Made by a program: the position numbers and the translations under genes. This document shows positions 8,721-17,511 of a stretch of DNA of 64,000 bases, piece after piece. The notes under the pieces were generated by a model. The model was not told the DNA's origin and did not search any database. It saw only the letters and a program-made list of their open reading frames with translations. The DNA is taken from assembly GCF_017352155.2 (NCBI RefSeq), contig NZ_CP071462.1, positions 372,001 to 436,000 on the forward strand, given 5' to 3'. How positions within the stretch are numbered: the first letter of the stretch is position 1; each line of letters starts with the position of its first letter. The DNA comes from Haloterrigena alkaliphila (GTDB lineage Archaea; Halobacteriota; Halobacteria; Halobacteriales; Natrialbaceae).

Positions 8721-11700
8721 CTACGCCGCGGACGCGTTCCCGTCCGATTCCGTCTCCGGCCCCGGTGCGTCGGGTTCGGCCGGCGTCTCTGATTCGGTCG
8801 GCGCCTCCGGTTCGGTCGGTTCCTCGGGTGTTTCTTGCGTTTCGGCGGGCTCCTGCGCTTCTGCGGACGGATCCGATTCGGCCGGCTCAGACGGCTCAGT
8901 CGATTCGGCGGGCTCTGCCGGTTCCGTCGGTTCAGCAGGCTCCGTCGGTGCAGCGGGTTCCGTCGAGTTAGCCGATTCTCCGGCGTCGGCGGGCTCCGTC
9001 GGCTCAGTCGGTTCCTCCGGTTCGGTCGGCTCATCGCCCGTCGGCTCCTGTGTCGCCGTCGTCTCGGATTCCTCGGGGGCGTCCTCGATCCCGACCGTCT
9101 GATTGGACGGGTCGGCCGACTGGATCTCGCCGGCCGGCGGCGTCTCGGCGGTCAGCGTCTCCTCGTAGTCGTAGTGGCTCAGCCCGACCTCCCAGACGAG
9201 TCGCTCGTCGTCGCTCTCGGGCGTCCACTCCACGGTGAAGTTGTTGGCCCCGGGCTCGAGTTCCTCGACGGGGACGTCGTCGGTGGTTCCCTCGACGAAC
9301 TCGCTGTCCGCGAACAGCTGGGCGTCGTTCGGGTTGTCGTAGCCGAACGTGACCGCGATGCCGTCCTCGGTGGGCGTCGCGTTCTCGACGGAGATAGTCG
9401 GCTGTTCGGGCCGGACCTCGTCGAGGCACTCGCGCCCCTGCGGGTTCGGGTGGTCGATATCGCCCGCTATCGCGTCCGGCGAGGCGAAGCCGGTCATCGC
9501 GGCGCCGAACTCGCCTTCGGGCACCGTCACGTTCGCGCCGTCGTCCGTCTCTGCGACCGCGAACTCGTCGCCGGTCTCGAACGTGACCGTTCCCTCGAGC
9601 GGCGCGTCGACGTGGTCGCCGACCGTGATCGCGTACTCGCCCATCGAGTTCCCGAAGCCGCTCGACTCGTAGAAGCCGGTCGCGACGACGATGGTGTCGC
9701 CGTCCTCGAACGAACCGGTGACCTCGGCCCGCGAGCAGTCGACGAACTCGGCCTCGAACGCCGTCGACGGCTCCGTTTCGTTCGCGACGGTGTACTCGAG
9801 GGTGTCGGTCGCCAGTTCCGCCCCCGCTCCGTCGACGACGCTCACGTCGAGCGTCGCGTTCTCCTCGAGCGACGGCTCGAGGTCGAGCGTCTCGTTCGAA
9901 ACCGCTTCGCCCGCCGCGAACGTGTCGGTCGCCGCGCGTTGCTCGCCGTCCGCGTCGGTGACGGTCAGGCCGTACTCGACCGACGCGTTCGCCGACTCGA
10001 CGGTGAGGTTCTCGCCGTCACCCGTCTGGTCGGCCACTTCGAGGGTTGCCGACGGCTCCGACTCGTTCGATTCTTCGGCTTCAATCGGTTCCTGTAGAGC
10101 GATATCTCCGTCGTTATCGAGAACGACAACCTCGTCTCCGGAAGCGTTCCAGACCGGACGTTCAATACCCCAGTGTAGAGTCTCTTCCGTATTCTCGCCA
10201 GAACCCGTAACGATCGTCACTTCCGCATTAGGTTGAAGCACGAAGCCGTCAGGAAACTCCAATGCGCTTCCACCGCCGGGGGTATCGACGATTCCCTCGT
10301 TCAATCGATCCTGTAGTGTCCACCCCGAGAAGTCGATGGTATTGTTGCCGGTGTTCTGTAACGTAACGTATTCATCCGATTGATTCCCCTCACCAACGTC
10401 GATCTCGAAGTCAGTTACTGCAAGTTCTGCCTCGTTAGCAGTAGTGACGAGATTATCGTCCTCCTCCTCGAGCGCGTACTCGATCGAGTCGTTCGCCAAC
10501 ACCGCGTCGTCGTCTGCCGCGCGGATCGAGACGTCGACGGTCGCGTTCTCCGAAAGCGGCGGCTCGAGGTCGAGCGTCTCGTTCGAGACCGTCTCGTTCG
10601 CCTCGAACGAATCGCTGTCGACGCGGTCGCCGTCGTACTCGGCCGAGAGGACGTACTCGACGGTTGCGTTCGCCTCGTCGACGACAAGCGACTCGCCGTC
10701 GCCGGTCTGATCGGTCACCGAGAGCGTCGCGTTCGGTTCGCCCGGGTCCATCTCGTTGGGCTCCTCCGGTGTGTCACCGCCGCCAACCGTGACGAGCGCC
10801 GTATCGAGCACCGGCGAGCCGCTGGAACCGACGTAGGGGTCGTCCTCCGGGCCGTCGCTCTCCGCGTACTGGAAGGTTCCGTCGCCGGTCGTATCGTGGT
10901 GGACCACCGCGACCAGTGACTGGTCGCTCTCGATCGATTCTTCGAGGTCGACGCTGACATTGCCGTATTCGCCGGCCTCGAGCGAGTCGGACGTGCCGAT
11001 CACGGCGGCCGGATCGGCGGCGGCGTCGCTCGGGTAGATCGCGACGAAGCCGCCGTCGGAGAGGTCGACCTCGTCGACGACGACCGACTCGCCGTCGCTC
11101 TCCTGATCGTCGAACGTGATCGACGCCTCACCCTCGCGTTCCTCGACGTCGTCGAGACGCTGTTCGAGGTCGTCCTCGAGGTACTGCTCGAGTTCGCCGA
11201 CGTCGTCGATCCCCTCCTGGGCCACGTACGCGGTGGCGTCCGCGGCGGTCTCCTGGGTCAGAATCTGGAGTTGCGTGATACTGATCCGCTGGTACTGGAT
11301 CACCTGAGCGATCTCCTGACCAGTGCCACGGGCCGCGAACTGGATCTGTTCGACGGTCGCCGACTGGTACTGGGAGAGGGCGCCGCTGGCGCTGCCACTG
11401 GCCAGCATCTGCACCTGCGTGACGTCGACGACCTGTTTCTGCAGAACCGCACCCTCGCCAGCGCCGAACGCGGCGGCCTGGATCTGCGTGATCGAAATCT
11501 CCTGGTACTGGACGGCCGACTCGATCGCGCCCTGGGACGCGCCGAACGCGGCGTACTGAATCTGCGTGATCGAAATCTCCTGTTGCTGGACGAGGACCCC
11601 GCCCGCGGCGCCGTCGGCGGCGGCCTGAATCTGCTCGACCGTGGCCGACTGACTCTGGTGGATCGAACCCTTGGCGGCGCCGAACGAGGCCTCCTGAATC

Positions 11701-12827
11701 TGCGTGATCGAGATGCGCTGGACCTGCTCGGCGCTGACCGTCTGGAGTCGTTTCAACGAGCCCTTGGCCGCACCGTGGGCGGCCGCCTGGGTCTGCTCGA
11801 CGGTCACCTCCTGGCGCTGGACGAGCGCGCCCTTCGCGGCCCCTATCGCGGCCTTCTGGACCTGCTTGATGTCGATCCGCTGGTACTGTTCGGCTTCGTC
11901 GCGTTGCTCCTCGTCGACGGCCGCCTCGGAACTGCCCTCGAGCGCGCCGGAGGACGCGCCGGCCGCCGCGTTCTGGACGTGTTCGAGGGTGACCCGCTGG
12001 CGCTGTTCGACCGTGATCGTCTGGTACTGCTCGAGGGCGCCGTACGACGCCCCCTGCGCGGCTTCCTGGATCTTCGGCGTCGAGTCGACGCCCGACTCGC
12101 CGGCCTCGTGGGCGGCCCCCGCGGCGGCGCCGCGGGCCGCGACCTGCAGTTGCTCGACCTCGACGCGCTGGCTCTGGGCCATCGACCCGTGGGTCGCGCC
12201 CCACGCCGCGCTCTGCAGTTGGCTCGCCTCGACGGACTGGTGCTGGGCGAGGGCACCGTCGGTCGCCCCGCCGACGGCGTACTGGACCTGCTCGGCCTCG
12301 ACCGCCTGTTCTTGCATCAGCGAGCCGTGCACGGCGCCCGCCGTGGCCGACTGCACCTGTTCGGCGTCGGCCCCCTGATGCCGGGTAACCGACTCGCGGG
12401 CGCCCTCGACGGCCGCCTCGCGCTGTTCCTGGGTCACCTCGACGCCCTGGGACTGGGCGAGTTCGATCCCCTCGTCGACGCCGGCCTCGACCGCGTCGAC
12501 CTGCTCCTGTGCGAGCGACGCGCTCGCGTCGGCGCCGCCCTCGGCACCCTCCGCGTCGGTGCCGCCTTCAGCGCCCGAGCCGTTCGCGTTCGCCTCGGTT
12601 CCGTCGGCGTCGGTCGTCGGTTCCATCGACACCAACTCGAGCGACTCGCCGTCGTCGGTATCGGTCTCCGTCGACTCGGTCTCGCCGTTCTCCTGCTGGA
12701 CGGATTCGCTACCGCCGTCGTCGAACGGACCGACGCTGACGCCCAGCAACGGCAGCGCCAGCACGCTCGTGACCACCAGGATCGCGACCGCGACCGCCCC
12801 GATCGCGGCACCGAGGCCCTGGTTCAT
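8721..12827 (-). CDS. Giant exported repeat protein: 23-residue Gln/Ala/Gly repeats, DUF7282-like, lamin-tail-like and Pro/Glu tail
   Basis: A 1368-residue protein. Residues 1-30 form one hydrophobic N-terminal segment (signal or anchor). Residues about 36-115 are acidic linker. Residues about 125-535 hold roughly fifteen copies of a 23-residue unit with the pattern Q-x-[VI]-x-[VI]-x-Q-x-Q-x-A-A-x-G-A-x-x-G-[AS]-[LI]-x-Q. A DUF7282-like beta domain follows (about 575-670). Two related about 90-residue domains, both starting with TL-V-DQTGDGE (about 697-790 and 925-1015), bracket a lamin-tail-like domain (about 797-918, EYVTLQNTGNNTIDFSGW). The tail from about 1240 is Pro/Thr/Glu-rich with repeated EPTEP. 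I see no C-terminal anchor, so it is probably held by the N-terminal segment or secreted. Function unknown; a surface or adhesion role is inference. Confidence 0.85.
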   Translation of the reverse strand: MNQGLGAAIGAVAVAILVVTSVLALPLLGVSVGPFDDGGSESVQQENGETESTETDTDDGESLELVSMEPTTDADGTEANANGSGAEGGTDAEGAEGGADASASLAQEQVDAVEAGVDEGIELAQSQGVEVTQEQREAAVEGARESVTRHQGADAEQVQSATAGAVHGSLMQEQAVEAEQVQYAVGGATDGALAQHQSVEASQLQSAAWGATHGSMAQSQRVEVEQLQVAARGAAAGAAHEAGESGVDSTPKIQEAAQGASYGALEQYQTITVEQRQRVTLEHVQNAAAGASSGALEGSSEAAVDEEQRDEAEQYQRIDIKQVQKAAIGAAKGALVQRQEVTVEQTQAAAHGAAKGSLKRLQTVSAEQVQRISITQIQEASFGAAKGSIHQSQSATVEQIQAAADGAAGGVLVQQQEISITQIQYAAFGASQGAIESAVQYQEISITQIQAAAFGAGEGAVLQKQVVDVTQVQMLASGSASGALSQYQSATVEQIQFAARGTGQEIAQVIQYQRISITQLQILTQETAADATAYVAQEGIDDVGELEQYLEDDLEQRLDDVEEREGEASITFDDQESDGESVVVDEVDLSDGGFVAIYPSDAAADPAAVIGTSDSLEAGEYGNVSVDLEESIESDQSLVAVVHHDTTGDGTFQYAESDGPEDDPYVGSSGSPVLDTALVTVGGGDTPEEPNEMDPGEPNATLSVTDQTGDGESLVVDEANATVEYVLSAEYDGDRVDSDSFEANETVSNETLDLEPPLSENATVDVSIRAADDDAVLANDSIEYALEEEDDNLVTTANEAELAVTDFEIDVGEGNQSDEYVTLQNTGNNTIDFSGWTLQDRLNEGIVDTPGGGSALEFPDGFVLQPNAEVTIVTGSGENTEETLHWGIERPVWNASGDEVVVLDNDGDIALQEPIEAEESNESEPSATLEVADQTGDGENLTVESANASVEYGLTVTDADGEQRAATDTFAAGEAVSNETLDLEPSLEENATLDVSVVDGAGAELATDTLEYTVANETEPSTAFEAEFVDCSRAEVTGSFEDGDTIVVATGFYESSGFGNSMGEYAITVGDHVDAPLEGTVTFETGDEFAVAETDDGANVTVPEGEFGAAMTGFASPDAIAGDIDHPNPQGRECLDEVRPEQPTISVENATPTEDGIAVTFGYDNPNDAQLFADSEFVEGTTDDVPVEELEPGANNFTVEWTPESDDERLVWEVGLSHYDYEETLTAETPPAGEIQSADPSNQTVGIEDAPEESETTATQEPTGDEPTEPEEPTEPTEPADAGESANSTEPAAPTEPAEPTEPAEPAESTEPSEPAESDPSAEAQEPAETQETPEEPTEPEAPTESETPAEPDAPGPETESDGNASAA
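11225..12455 (-). repeat. DNA encoding about fifteen 23-residue Gln/Ala/Gly repeats
   Basis: In-frame degenerate repeats of 69 bp within the large exported protein gene. Units are recognisable by VEQ-Q-AA-GAA-G or ISITQIQ-AAFGA, with two insertions (near residues 235-255 and 300-315). Copies differ mostly at third positions and exposed residues, indicating old duplications kept under protein-level selection. Confidence 0.8.
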
Positions 12828-13362
12828 GATTCGGCCCCTCCGCTGCCCGTGTGGCTGCCGTTCGGACTCCGTTTCGGCGGCAGCGTCACAGCCTGTCCGC
12901 TCCCCCTCCTCACGAGGGGTGATTGGCCTCGGCTACCGACCGATCGCTCGAGAAACCGCGTTTCGCGCCGGTCCCGTTTCGACGTGCAGCGTGTCCCTAC
13001 CGAACTGTCGTGCAACCCCGGTTCGAACCGTCGACATACAGATAGCATCGGTTTCCCATCATCGGTCCGAACGACTGCATAAGCCCCGCGGTCGTTTCGG
13101 TCAGAAATCGAACGTAATAGGCCATTACGCCCCTCACGATCGTCGTCGTCGTGGCTGCAGACGGACGGGTAGCCCGACTCTCGTGGGAATCCGCGTTCGT
13201 CGTCGGTGCCGACACCGCACCGGTCCGACTGTCGGGCGGAAGCGCGCTGTTTCGCCGTTCCTTGCGGCGCCGGCGTCGTACCGACCACCCGGAACTGACA
13301 GCGGGCTGTCTCTTCCTTCGGAAACCGAAGTGTTGAACTCGGTTTACGAGAGTGCCACTCGT
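12828..13362. other. Divergent intergenic region, 535 bp
   Basis: Spacer between the large exported protein and bioY. I find no convincing gene. A 42-codon minus-strand frame starting MAYYVRFLTETTAG near 13125 is possible but unsupported. The bioY-proximal end carries an inverted repeat listed separately. Confidence 0.45.
13322..13345 (+). promoter_or_regulatory. Perfect 7-bp inverted repeat upstream of bioY (candidate operator)
   Basis: AAACCGA at 13322-13328 and TCGGTTT at 13339-13345 are perfect inverted copies separated by 10 bp, ending 17 nt before the bioY ATG. Position and symmetry fit a repressor operator overlapping the transcription start. Biotin-dependent control is inference from the gene that follows. 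Confidence 0.45.
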
Positions 13363-13950
13363 ATGGCAACGGAACGAAACGCAGTCGAACTCGTCGAGGG
13401 GGACGTCGTCAGGCAGTTCGCTCGCGCGGCGGTGCTCGCGGCGCTGGTCGGGGCGTCGATATTCGTGACGATACCGTACCCGTTCTCGCCGGCGCCGATC
13501 ACGTTACAGGTGCTGTTCGTCTTCCTCGCCGGACTCGTGCTGGGGCCGGTCTGGGGAGCCGTCTCGATGCTCTGCTATCTGACCGCCGGCGCGGCCGGCC
13601 TGCCGGTCTTCTCCGGGATGGAGGCCGGGTTCGGTCCGCTGGTCGGACACACGGGCGGCTTCCTCTGGTCGTACCCGGTCGCGGCGGCGCTGATCGGCGC
13701 CGTCGTCCACCGGGGCACCGACCTCCGGAACCCCGCGGACGTCCCCCTGCCGATCGTCGTCGTCGCGCTCGTCGCCGGAACGATCGTCATCTACGGCATG
13801 GGAGCGGGGTACGCGGCGTGGCTCCAGCACCTCGAGCCCTGGGAGGCGATCGCCGGCTACGCGCTCCCGTTCGTTCCCGCGGAACTGCTCAAGATGGTCG
13901 CCGCGATCGCGATCGTCAGGACGGGGCGACTCGAACCGGTCGACTCGTGA
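13363..13950 (+). CDS. bioY: BioY biotin-binding S component of an ECF transporter
   Basis: A 195-residue integral membrane protein with about six hydrophobic helices. Family motifs include PFSPAPITLQVLFVFLAG (biotin-site loop), GPVWGAVSMLCYLTAGAAGLPVF and the long HTGGFLWSYPVAA segment. BioY binds biotin with high affinity and delivers it through an energy-coupling module. The next two genes supply that module, so the locus is a dedicated bioYMN system. It starts at ATG 13363, just after the inverted repeat. Confidence 0.93.
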   Translation: MATERNAVELVEGDVVRQFARAAVLAALVGASIFVTIPYPFSPAPITLQVLFVFLAGLVLGPVWGAVSMLCYLTAGAAGLPVFSGMEAGFGPLVGHTGGFLWSYPVAAALIGAVVHRGTDLRNPADVPLPIVVVALVAGTIVIYGMGAGYAAWLQHLEPWEAIAGYALPFVPAELLKMVAAIAIVRTGRLEPVDS

Positions 13951-13987
13951 TCGCTCGAGCGCCGTCGACCGTCCCGGCGAGGACGCG

Positions 13988-14698
13988 ATGATCGAGTTCC
14001 AATCGGTCTCGTACGCGTTCGACGACGTGCCCGTTCTCGAGGACGTCTCGCTCACCGTCGACGACGGCGAGTTCGTCCTCCTCGCCGGCGCCAACGGCAG
14101 CGGGAAGACGACGCTGTTGCGCCACTGCAACGGGCTGTTGACGCCCGACGCGGGCGCGGTGCTCGTGAACGGGACGCCGGTCGCTGACGACCTCGTCGGC
14201 GCCCGCTCGAGCGTCGGCATGGTCTTCCAGCACCCCCGCGACCAGTTCGTCGCCGCGACGGTCGGCGCCGACGTCGCCTTCGGCCCGGAGAACCTCGGTC
14301 TCGAGCGCGACGCGATCGACCGCCGCGTCACCGAGGCCCTCGAGGCCGTCAACATGGCCGGTCGCGGGGACGAGCGCATCGACGCGCTCTCGGGGGGCGA
14401 ACAGTCTCGCGTGGCCATCGCCGGCGCGCTCGCGATGAACCCCACCCATCTCGTCCTCGACGAACCGTTCACCGGTCTCGACGATCCGTCTCGACGATCG
14501 GTCCTCGACCGACTCGAGGCGCTGTCGACCGACGGCACCGGAATCCTGCTCTCGACGCACGACCTCCGGGACGTGCTCGAACTGGCCGACCGCGTCGTCG
14601 GCATGGCCGACGGTCGGATCGTCGTCGACGACGACCCCGCACGCGCGCTCGAGGCGCTGTCCGATCTCGCGGTTCGCGTCCCCGACGTCGACACCTGA
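13988..14698 (+). CDS. bioM: ECF transporter ATPase (BioM/EcfA)
   Basis: A 236-residue ABC ATPase: Walker A GANGSGKTT at residues 34-42, Q-loop MVFQHPRDQF, signature LSGGEQSR, Walker B LVLDEPF and the His-loop LSTHD. It powers the BioY/BioN complex on the cytoplasmic membrane face. It begins 37 nt after bioY and ends 29 nt before the next gene, consistent with one operon. Assignment to biotin rests on the neighbouring bioY. Confidence 0.92.
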   Translation: MIEFQSVSYAFDDVPVLEDVSLTVDDGEFVLLAGANGSGKTTLLRHCNGLLTPDAGAVLVNGTPVADDLVGARSSVGMVFQHPRDQFVAATVGADVAFGPENLGLERDAIDRRVTEALEAVNMAGRGDERIDALSGGEQSRVAIAGALAMNPTHLVLDEPFTGLDDPSRRSVLDRLEALSTDGTGILLSTHDLRDVLELADRVVGMADGRIVVDDDPARALEALSDLAVRVPDVDT

Positions 14699-14727
14699 CC
14701 GTTCGCGTCCGCTTCGACCTACCGACG

Positions 14728-15432
14728 ATGCTCACCTACGAATCCGACGACACGCTGGCCCACCGACTCGACCCCCGCTCGAAGCTAGCGGTCCAGCTCG
14801 GGTTCGCCGCGACCGCGCTGGCCCATACGGAGCTTCCGGCACTGGTCGCCCTCTCCGTCGTGACAGCGCTGATCTTGTTCGCCGCTCGCGTCTCGTTGCT
14901 CGAGACGCTGTACGCCTACCGCTTCGCGCTGGTCTTCCTCGCGCTCGCGCCGCTGCTCGCCGCCGTCACTCTCGGATCGCCGTGGATCGACCGCGCGGAC
15001 GGGCTGGCCTCCGCGCGGGCGAGCTACCGCGTCCTGCTCGTCCTGCTCGTCAGCGCGGCCTACGTCCGCTCGACGCCGGTCCGCGCGTCTCGAGCGGCGA
15101 TACAGCGGACGGTTCCCGGCAAACCCGGTCAGCTACTGGGCGTCGGCGTCGCCCTCGTCTTCCGGTTCCTCCCGGTTCTGCAGGCCGACCTCCGGACGAT
15201 CCGCGACGCGATGGCGGCCCGACTTGGCGATCAGCGCAGCGCCGTCGACCGCGCGAGTACGCTCGGGCTGCTGGGCCTCACGCGGGCGTTCGACCGGGCC
15301 GACCGCCTCGCGCTCGCCATGCAGGCGCGGTGTTTCGCGTGGAACCCCACCCTCCCCGCGCTGGCGCTCTCGCGGCTCGATTATCCCGTCCTCGCGGCCG
15401 CCGTCGTCCTCGCGCTCTCGGCGCTGGTGTAG
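14728..15432 (+). CDS. bioN: ECF transporter transmembrane coupling subunit (BioN/EcfT)
   Basis: A 234-residue membrane protein with about five hydrophobic helices. The N terminus LAHRLDPRSKLAVQLGF is the typical EcfT start. The first coupling motif is visible as DAMAARLGDQ (A-R-G type), and MQARCFAW supplies the second. It links the ATPase to the substrate-binding BioY. Third gene of bioYMN. Confidence 0.9.
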   Translation: MLTYESDDTLAHRLDPRSKLAVQLGFAATALAHTELPALVALSVVTALILFAARVSLLETLYAYRFALVFLALAPLLAAVTLGSPWIDRADGLASARASYRVLLVLLVSAAYVRSTPVRASRAAIQRTVPGKPGQLLGVGVALVFRFLPVLQADLRTIRDAMAARLGDQRSAVDRASTLGLLGLTRAFDRADRLALAMQARCFAWNPTLPALALSRLDYPVLAAAVVLALSALV

Positions 15433-15518
15433 TGCTCGAGCGCCTGCAACGGCGCGCAGTTCCCCAACGTGGGCATTCCGGCCTGTGCTTCATTACCGCA
15501 GGCGTGCCACCTCTCATC

Positions 15519-17045
15519 ATGGAGGAGTACGATTTTCTGGTCGTCGGTTCCGGGTCGGGGTTGGACGTGGCGAACGCGGCCGCCCAGCGGGGCCAGTCGG
15601 TCGCCGTCGTCGAAAAGGGACGGCTCGGCGGTACCTGCCTCAACCGCGGCTGTATCCCCTCGAAGAAGCTGCTGTACCGCGCGGAGGTCCTCGAGACGGT
15701 CGAGCGCGCCGAGGAGTTCGGCATCGAAGCCTCGGTGGACGACGTCGCCTTCGCAGAGATCGTTCGAGAGGTCAACGAGGACGTCGCGGAGAGTTCCGAA
15801 TCGATCCGCCGGGGTCTCGAGTCGTCCTCGCAGCACGACCTCTATCAGGCCGAAGGCCGGTTCGTCGACGACCGGACGCTCGAACTCTCGGGCGGCGACC
15901 GCGACGGCCAGCGGGTGACCGCCGAGACGGTCCTCGTCGCGGCCGGGACCCGGCCCGGCGTTCCGGCGGTCGACGGCATCGAGGACGTCGGTTACCTGAC
16001 GAGCACGGAAGCGCTGCGACTCGAGGAACCGCCCGACCACCTCGTCGTGATCGGCGGCGGCTACATCGCGGCCGAACTGGGCCAGTTCTTCGGCGCGTTC
16101 GGTAGCGACGTCTCGATCGTCGGCCGTCGACCGCAACTGCTGCCCGACGCCGACGAGGAGGTGGCCGCCGAGTTCACCGACCGCTTCGCCGATCGGTTCG
16201 ACGTCTATACGGGATACGAGGCCACCGCGGTCTCGTCGTCGAACGGCGAGGTGACCGTCGAAGCGGAACCGTATCCGGGTCCCGAAGCAGAGGCGGAAGC
16301 GGAGTCGACTCCGCATCCGGGGCCCGAGAGCGGCGAGGGGGTGGCCGAGCGCGTCACCGTCACCGGCGACGAACTGCTCGTCGCGACCGGACGCGTCCCG
16401 AACACCGACACCCTGAACGTGAGCGCGGCGGGGATCGAGACTGACGAACTGGGCTTCGTCGAGACCGACGAGTACCTGCGGACGACCGCCGAGGGGGTCT
16501 GGGCGCTCGGTGATATCGTCGGCGAGTACCTGCTCAAGCACAACGCCAACCACGAAGCGCAGGCCGTCGCGCGCAACCTCTTCGGCGACGACCTCGAGCC
16601 GGTCGACTACACCGCGATGCCCTTCGCCGTCTTCTCCTCGCCCGAGGTGGCTGGCGTCGGCGCGACCGAGGGGGAACTGCGGGCCGCCGATCGCGACTAC
16701 GCCAAGCGAACGTACCGGTACGAGGAGACGGCCCGCGGCTCGGCGATGAACGCAGAGGGGTTCGTCAAGCCGCTCCTCTCCCTCGAGGGCGAGATCCTGG
16801 GCTGTCACATCGTCGGCCCGAACGCGTCGAACCTCATCGAGGAGGTCGTCGTCGCGATGACTGCCGGGTCGGGGACGGTCCGGGACATCCGCGAGTCGGT
16901 GCACATCCACCCCGCGCTATCGGAGGTCGTTCAGCGGGCGTTCTCGGGGCAGTTCACCCGCGGCGGTCGTGACCACGATCACGGTCACGATGGGGGCCAC
17001 GAGCACGATCACGAGGGGGGCCACAGCCACGATCACGACCACTAA
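15519..17045 (+). CDS. Dihydrolipoamide-dehydrogenase-like flavoprotein with His-rich C-terminal tail
   Basis: A 508-residue class I pyridine nucleotide-disulfide oxidoreductase. The N-terminal FAD motif (VVGSGSGLDVANAA), the redox pair Cys40/Cys45 (GGTCLNRGCIPSK), the NAD(P) motif (VIGGGYIAAELGQ) and the C-terminal catalytic His464/Glu469 (HIHPALSE) are all present, so it should be active. Two unusual parts occur: an acidic Pro/Glu insertion near 250-275 with two similar PxPGPE segments, and a 27-residue tail with ten His alternating with Asp/Glu/Gly. Such a tail could bind Ni, Zn, Cu or Hg ions. It is not beside any 2-oxoacid dehydrogenase gene, so the substrate may be another disulfide or a metal, as in mercuric reductase relatives. 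Confidence 0.85.
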   Translation: MEEYDFLVVGSGSGLDVANAAAQRGQSVAVVEKGRLGGTCLNRGCIPSKKLLYRAEVLETVERAEEFGIEASVDDVAFAEIVREVNEDVAESSESIRRGLESSSQHDLYQAEGRFVDDRTLELSGGDRDGQRVTAETVLVAAGTRPGVPAVDGIEDVGYLTSTEALRLEEPPDHLVVIGGGYIAAELGQFFGAFGSDVSIVGRRPQLLPDADEEVAAEFTDRFADRFDVYTGYEATAVSSSNGEVTVEAEPYPGPEAEAEAESTPHPGPESGEGVAERVTVTGDELLVATGRVPNTDTLNVSAAGIETDELGFVETDEYLRTTAEGVWALGDIVGEYLLKHNANHEAQAVARNLFGDDLEPVDYTAMPFAVFSSPEVAGVGATEGELRAADRDYAKRTYRYEETARGSAMNAEGFVKPLLSLEGEILGCHIVGPNASNLIEEVVVAMTAGSGTVRDIRESVHIHPALSEVVQRAFSGQFTRGGRDHDHGHDGGHEHDHEGGHSHDHDH

Positions 17046-17122
17046 CCCCGGAATCTCGGTCCGGGGTCCCAGGGTACTCGATCCCGGCGGTGATGCATCG
17101 AGCGCACACGGGCGCCGGCCCG

Positions 17123-17129
17123 TTTTATG
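17123..17129 (+). promoter_or_regulatory. TATA box of the DsrE-like gene
   Basis: TTTTATG centred about 28 nt upstream of the ATG at 17155, the spacing expected for a leaderless haloarchaeal transcript. It supports the chosen start. Confidence 0.55.
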
Positions 17130-17154
17130 CGCAGGTCGCCTGCGTTCGAGTGCA

Positions 17155-17511
17155 ATGGTAAACGCAGCCATCGTCATTCTCGCGGGCACCGAATCGCACG
17201 CAGATACCGGTCGACTGGTCAACGGCCTCGAGGCAGCCAAGGAGTTCTCCGAGAACGACGAAGACGATCTGGAACTCATCTTCGACGGCGCCGCCACGCA
17301 GTGGGTCGAAGAACTCGAGGACGAGAACCACGACTACCACGACCTCTATCGGTCCGTCCAGGACGAAGCGGCCGTCTGTGACTACTGCGCCGGAGCGTTC
17401 GATGCCGACGACGCGGTCGAGGACGCGGGCCTCGTGCGCATCGACGAGAACGACGGGCATCCCAGCATGCGGTCGCTGGTCGACGACGACTACGAGATCA
17501 TCACGTTCTGA
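17155..17511 (+). CDS. DsrE family protein
   Basis: A 118-residue acidic alpha/beta protein. The start VNAAIVILAGTESHADTGRLVNGLEAAKEF and the segment LELIFDGAATQW are typical of the DsrE/DsrF-like fold. Cys residues in VCDYCAGAF (CxxC, middle of the protein) could be the sulfur-relay site. Homologues are common in haloarchaea, but their partner is unknown. A TATA box sits 28 nt before the start, suggesting its own promoter. Confidence 0.75.
   Translation: MVNAAIVILAGTESHADTGRLVNGLEAAKEFSENDEDDLELIFDGAATQWVEELEDENHDYHDLYRSVQDEAAVCDYCAGAFDADDAVEDAGLVRIDENDGHPSMRSLVDDDYEIITF

Noticed and set aside
8835-10097. A 420-codon plus-strand frame opposite the C-terminal part of the large exported protein
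   Set aside because: It is Arg/Gly/Leu-rich throughout without motifs; the minus strand has clear domains and Pro/Glu repeats.
11271-13082. A 603-codon plus-strand open frame opposite the large repeat protein
   Set aside because: It is a mirror frame of the repeat gene. Its composition (Leu/Arg/Gly, few acidic surface patterns) and lack of any family motif mark it as antisense to GC-ending codons.
14982-15518. N-terminal extension of the lipoamide-dehydrogenase-like protein
   Set aside because: This frame overlaps bioN in another frame and consists of Arg/Pro/Gly-rich translation. The FAD motif begins just after the ATG at 15519.
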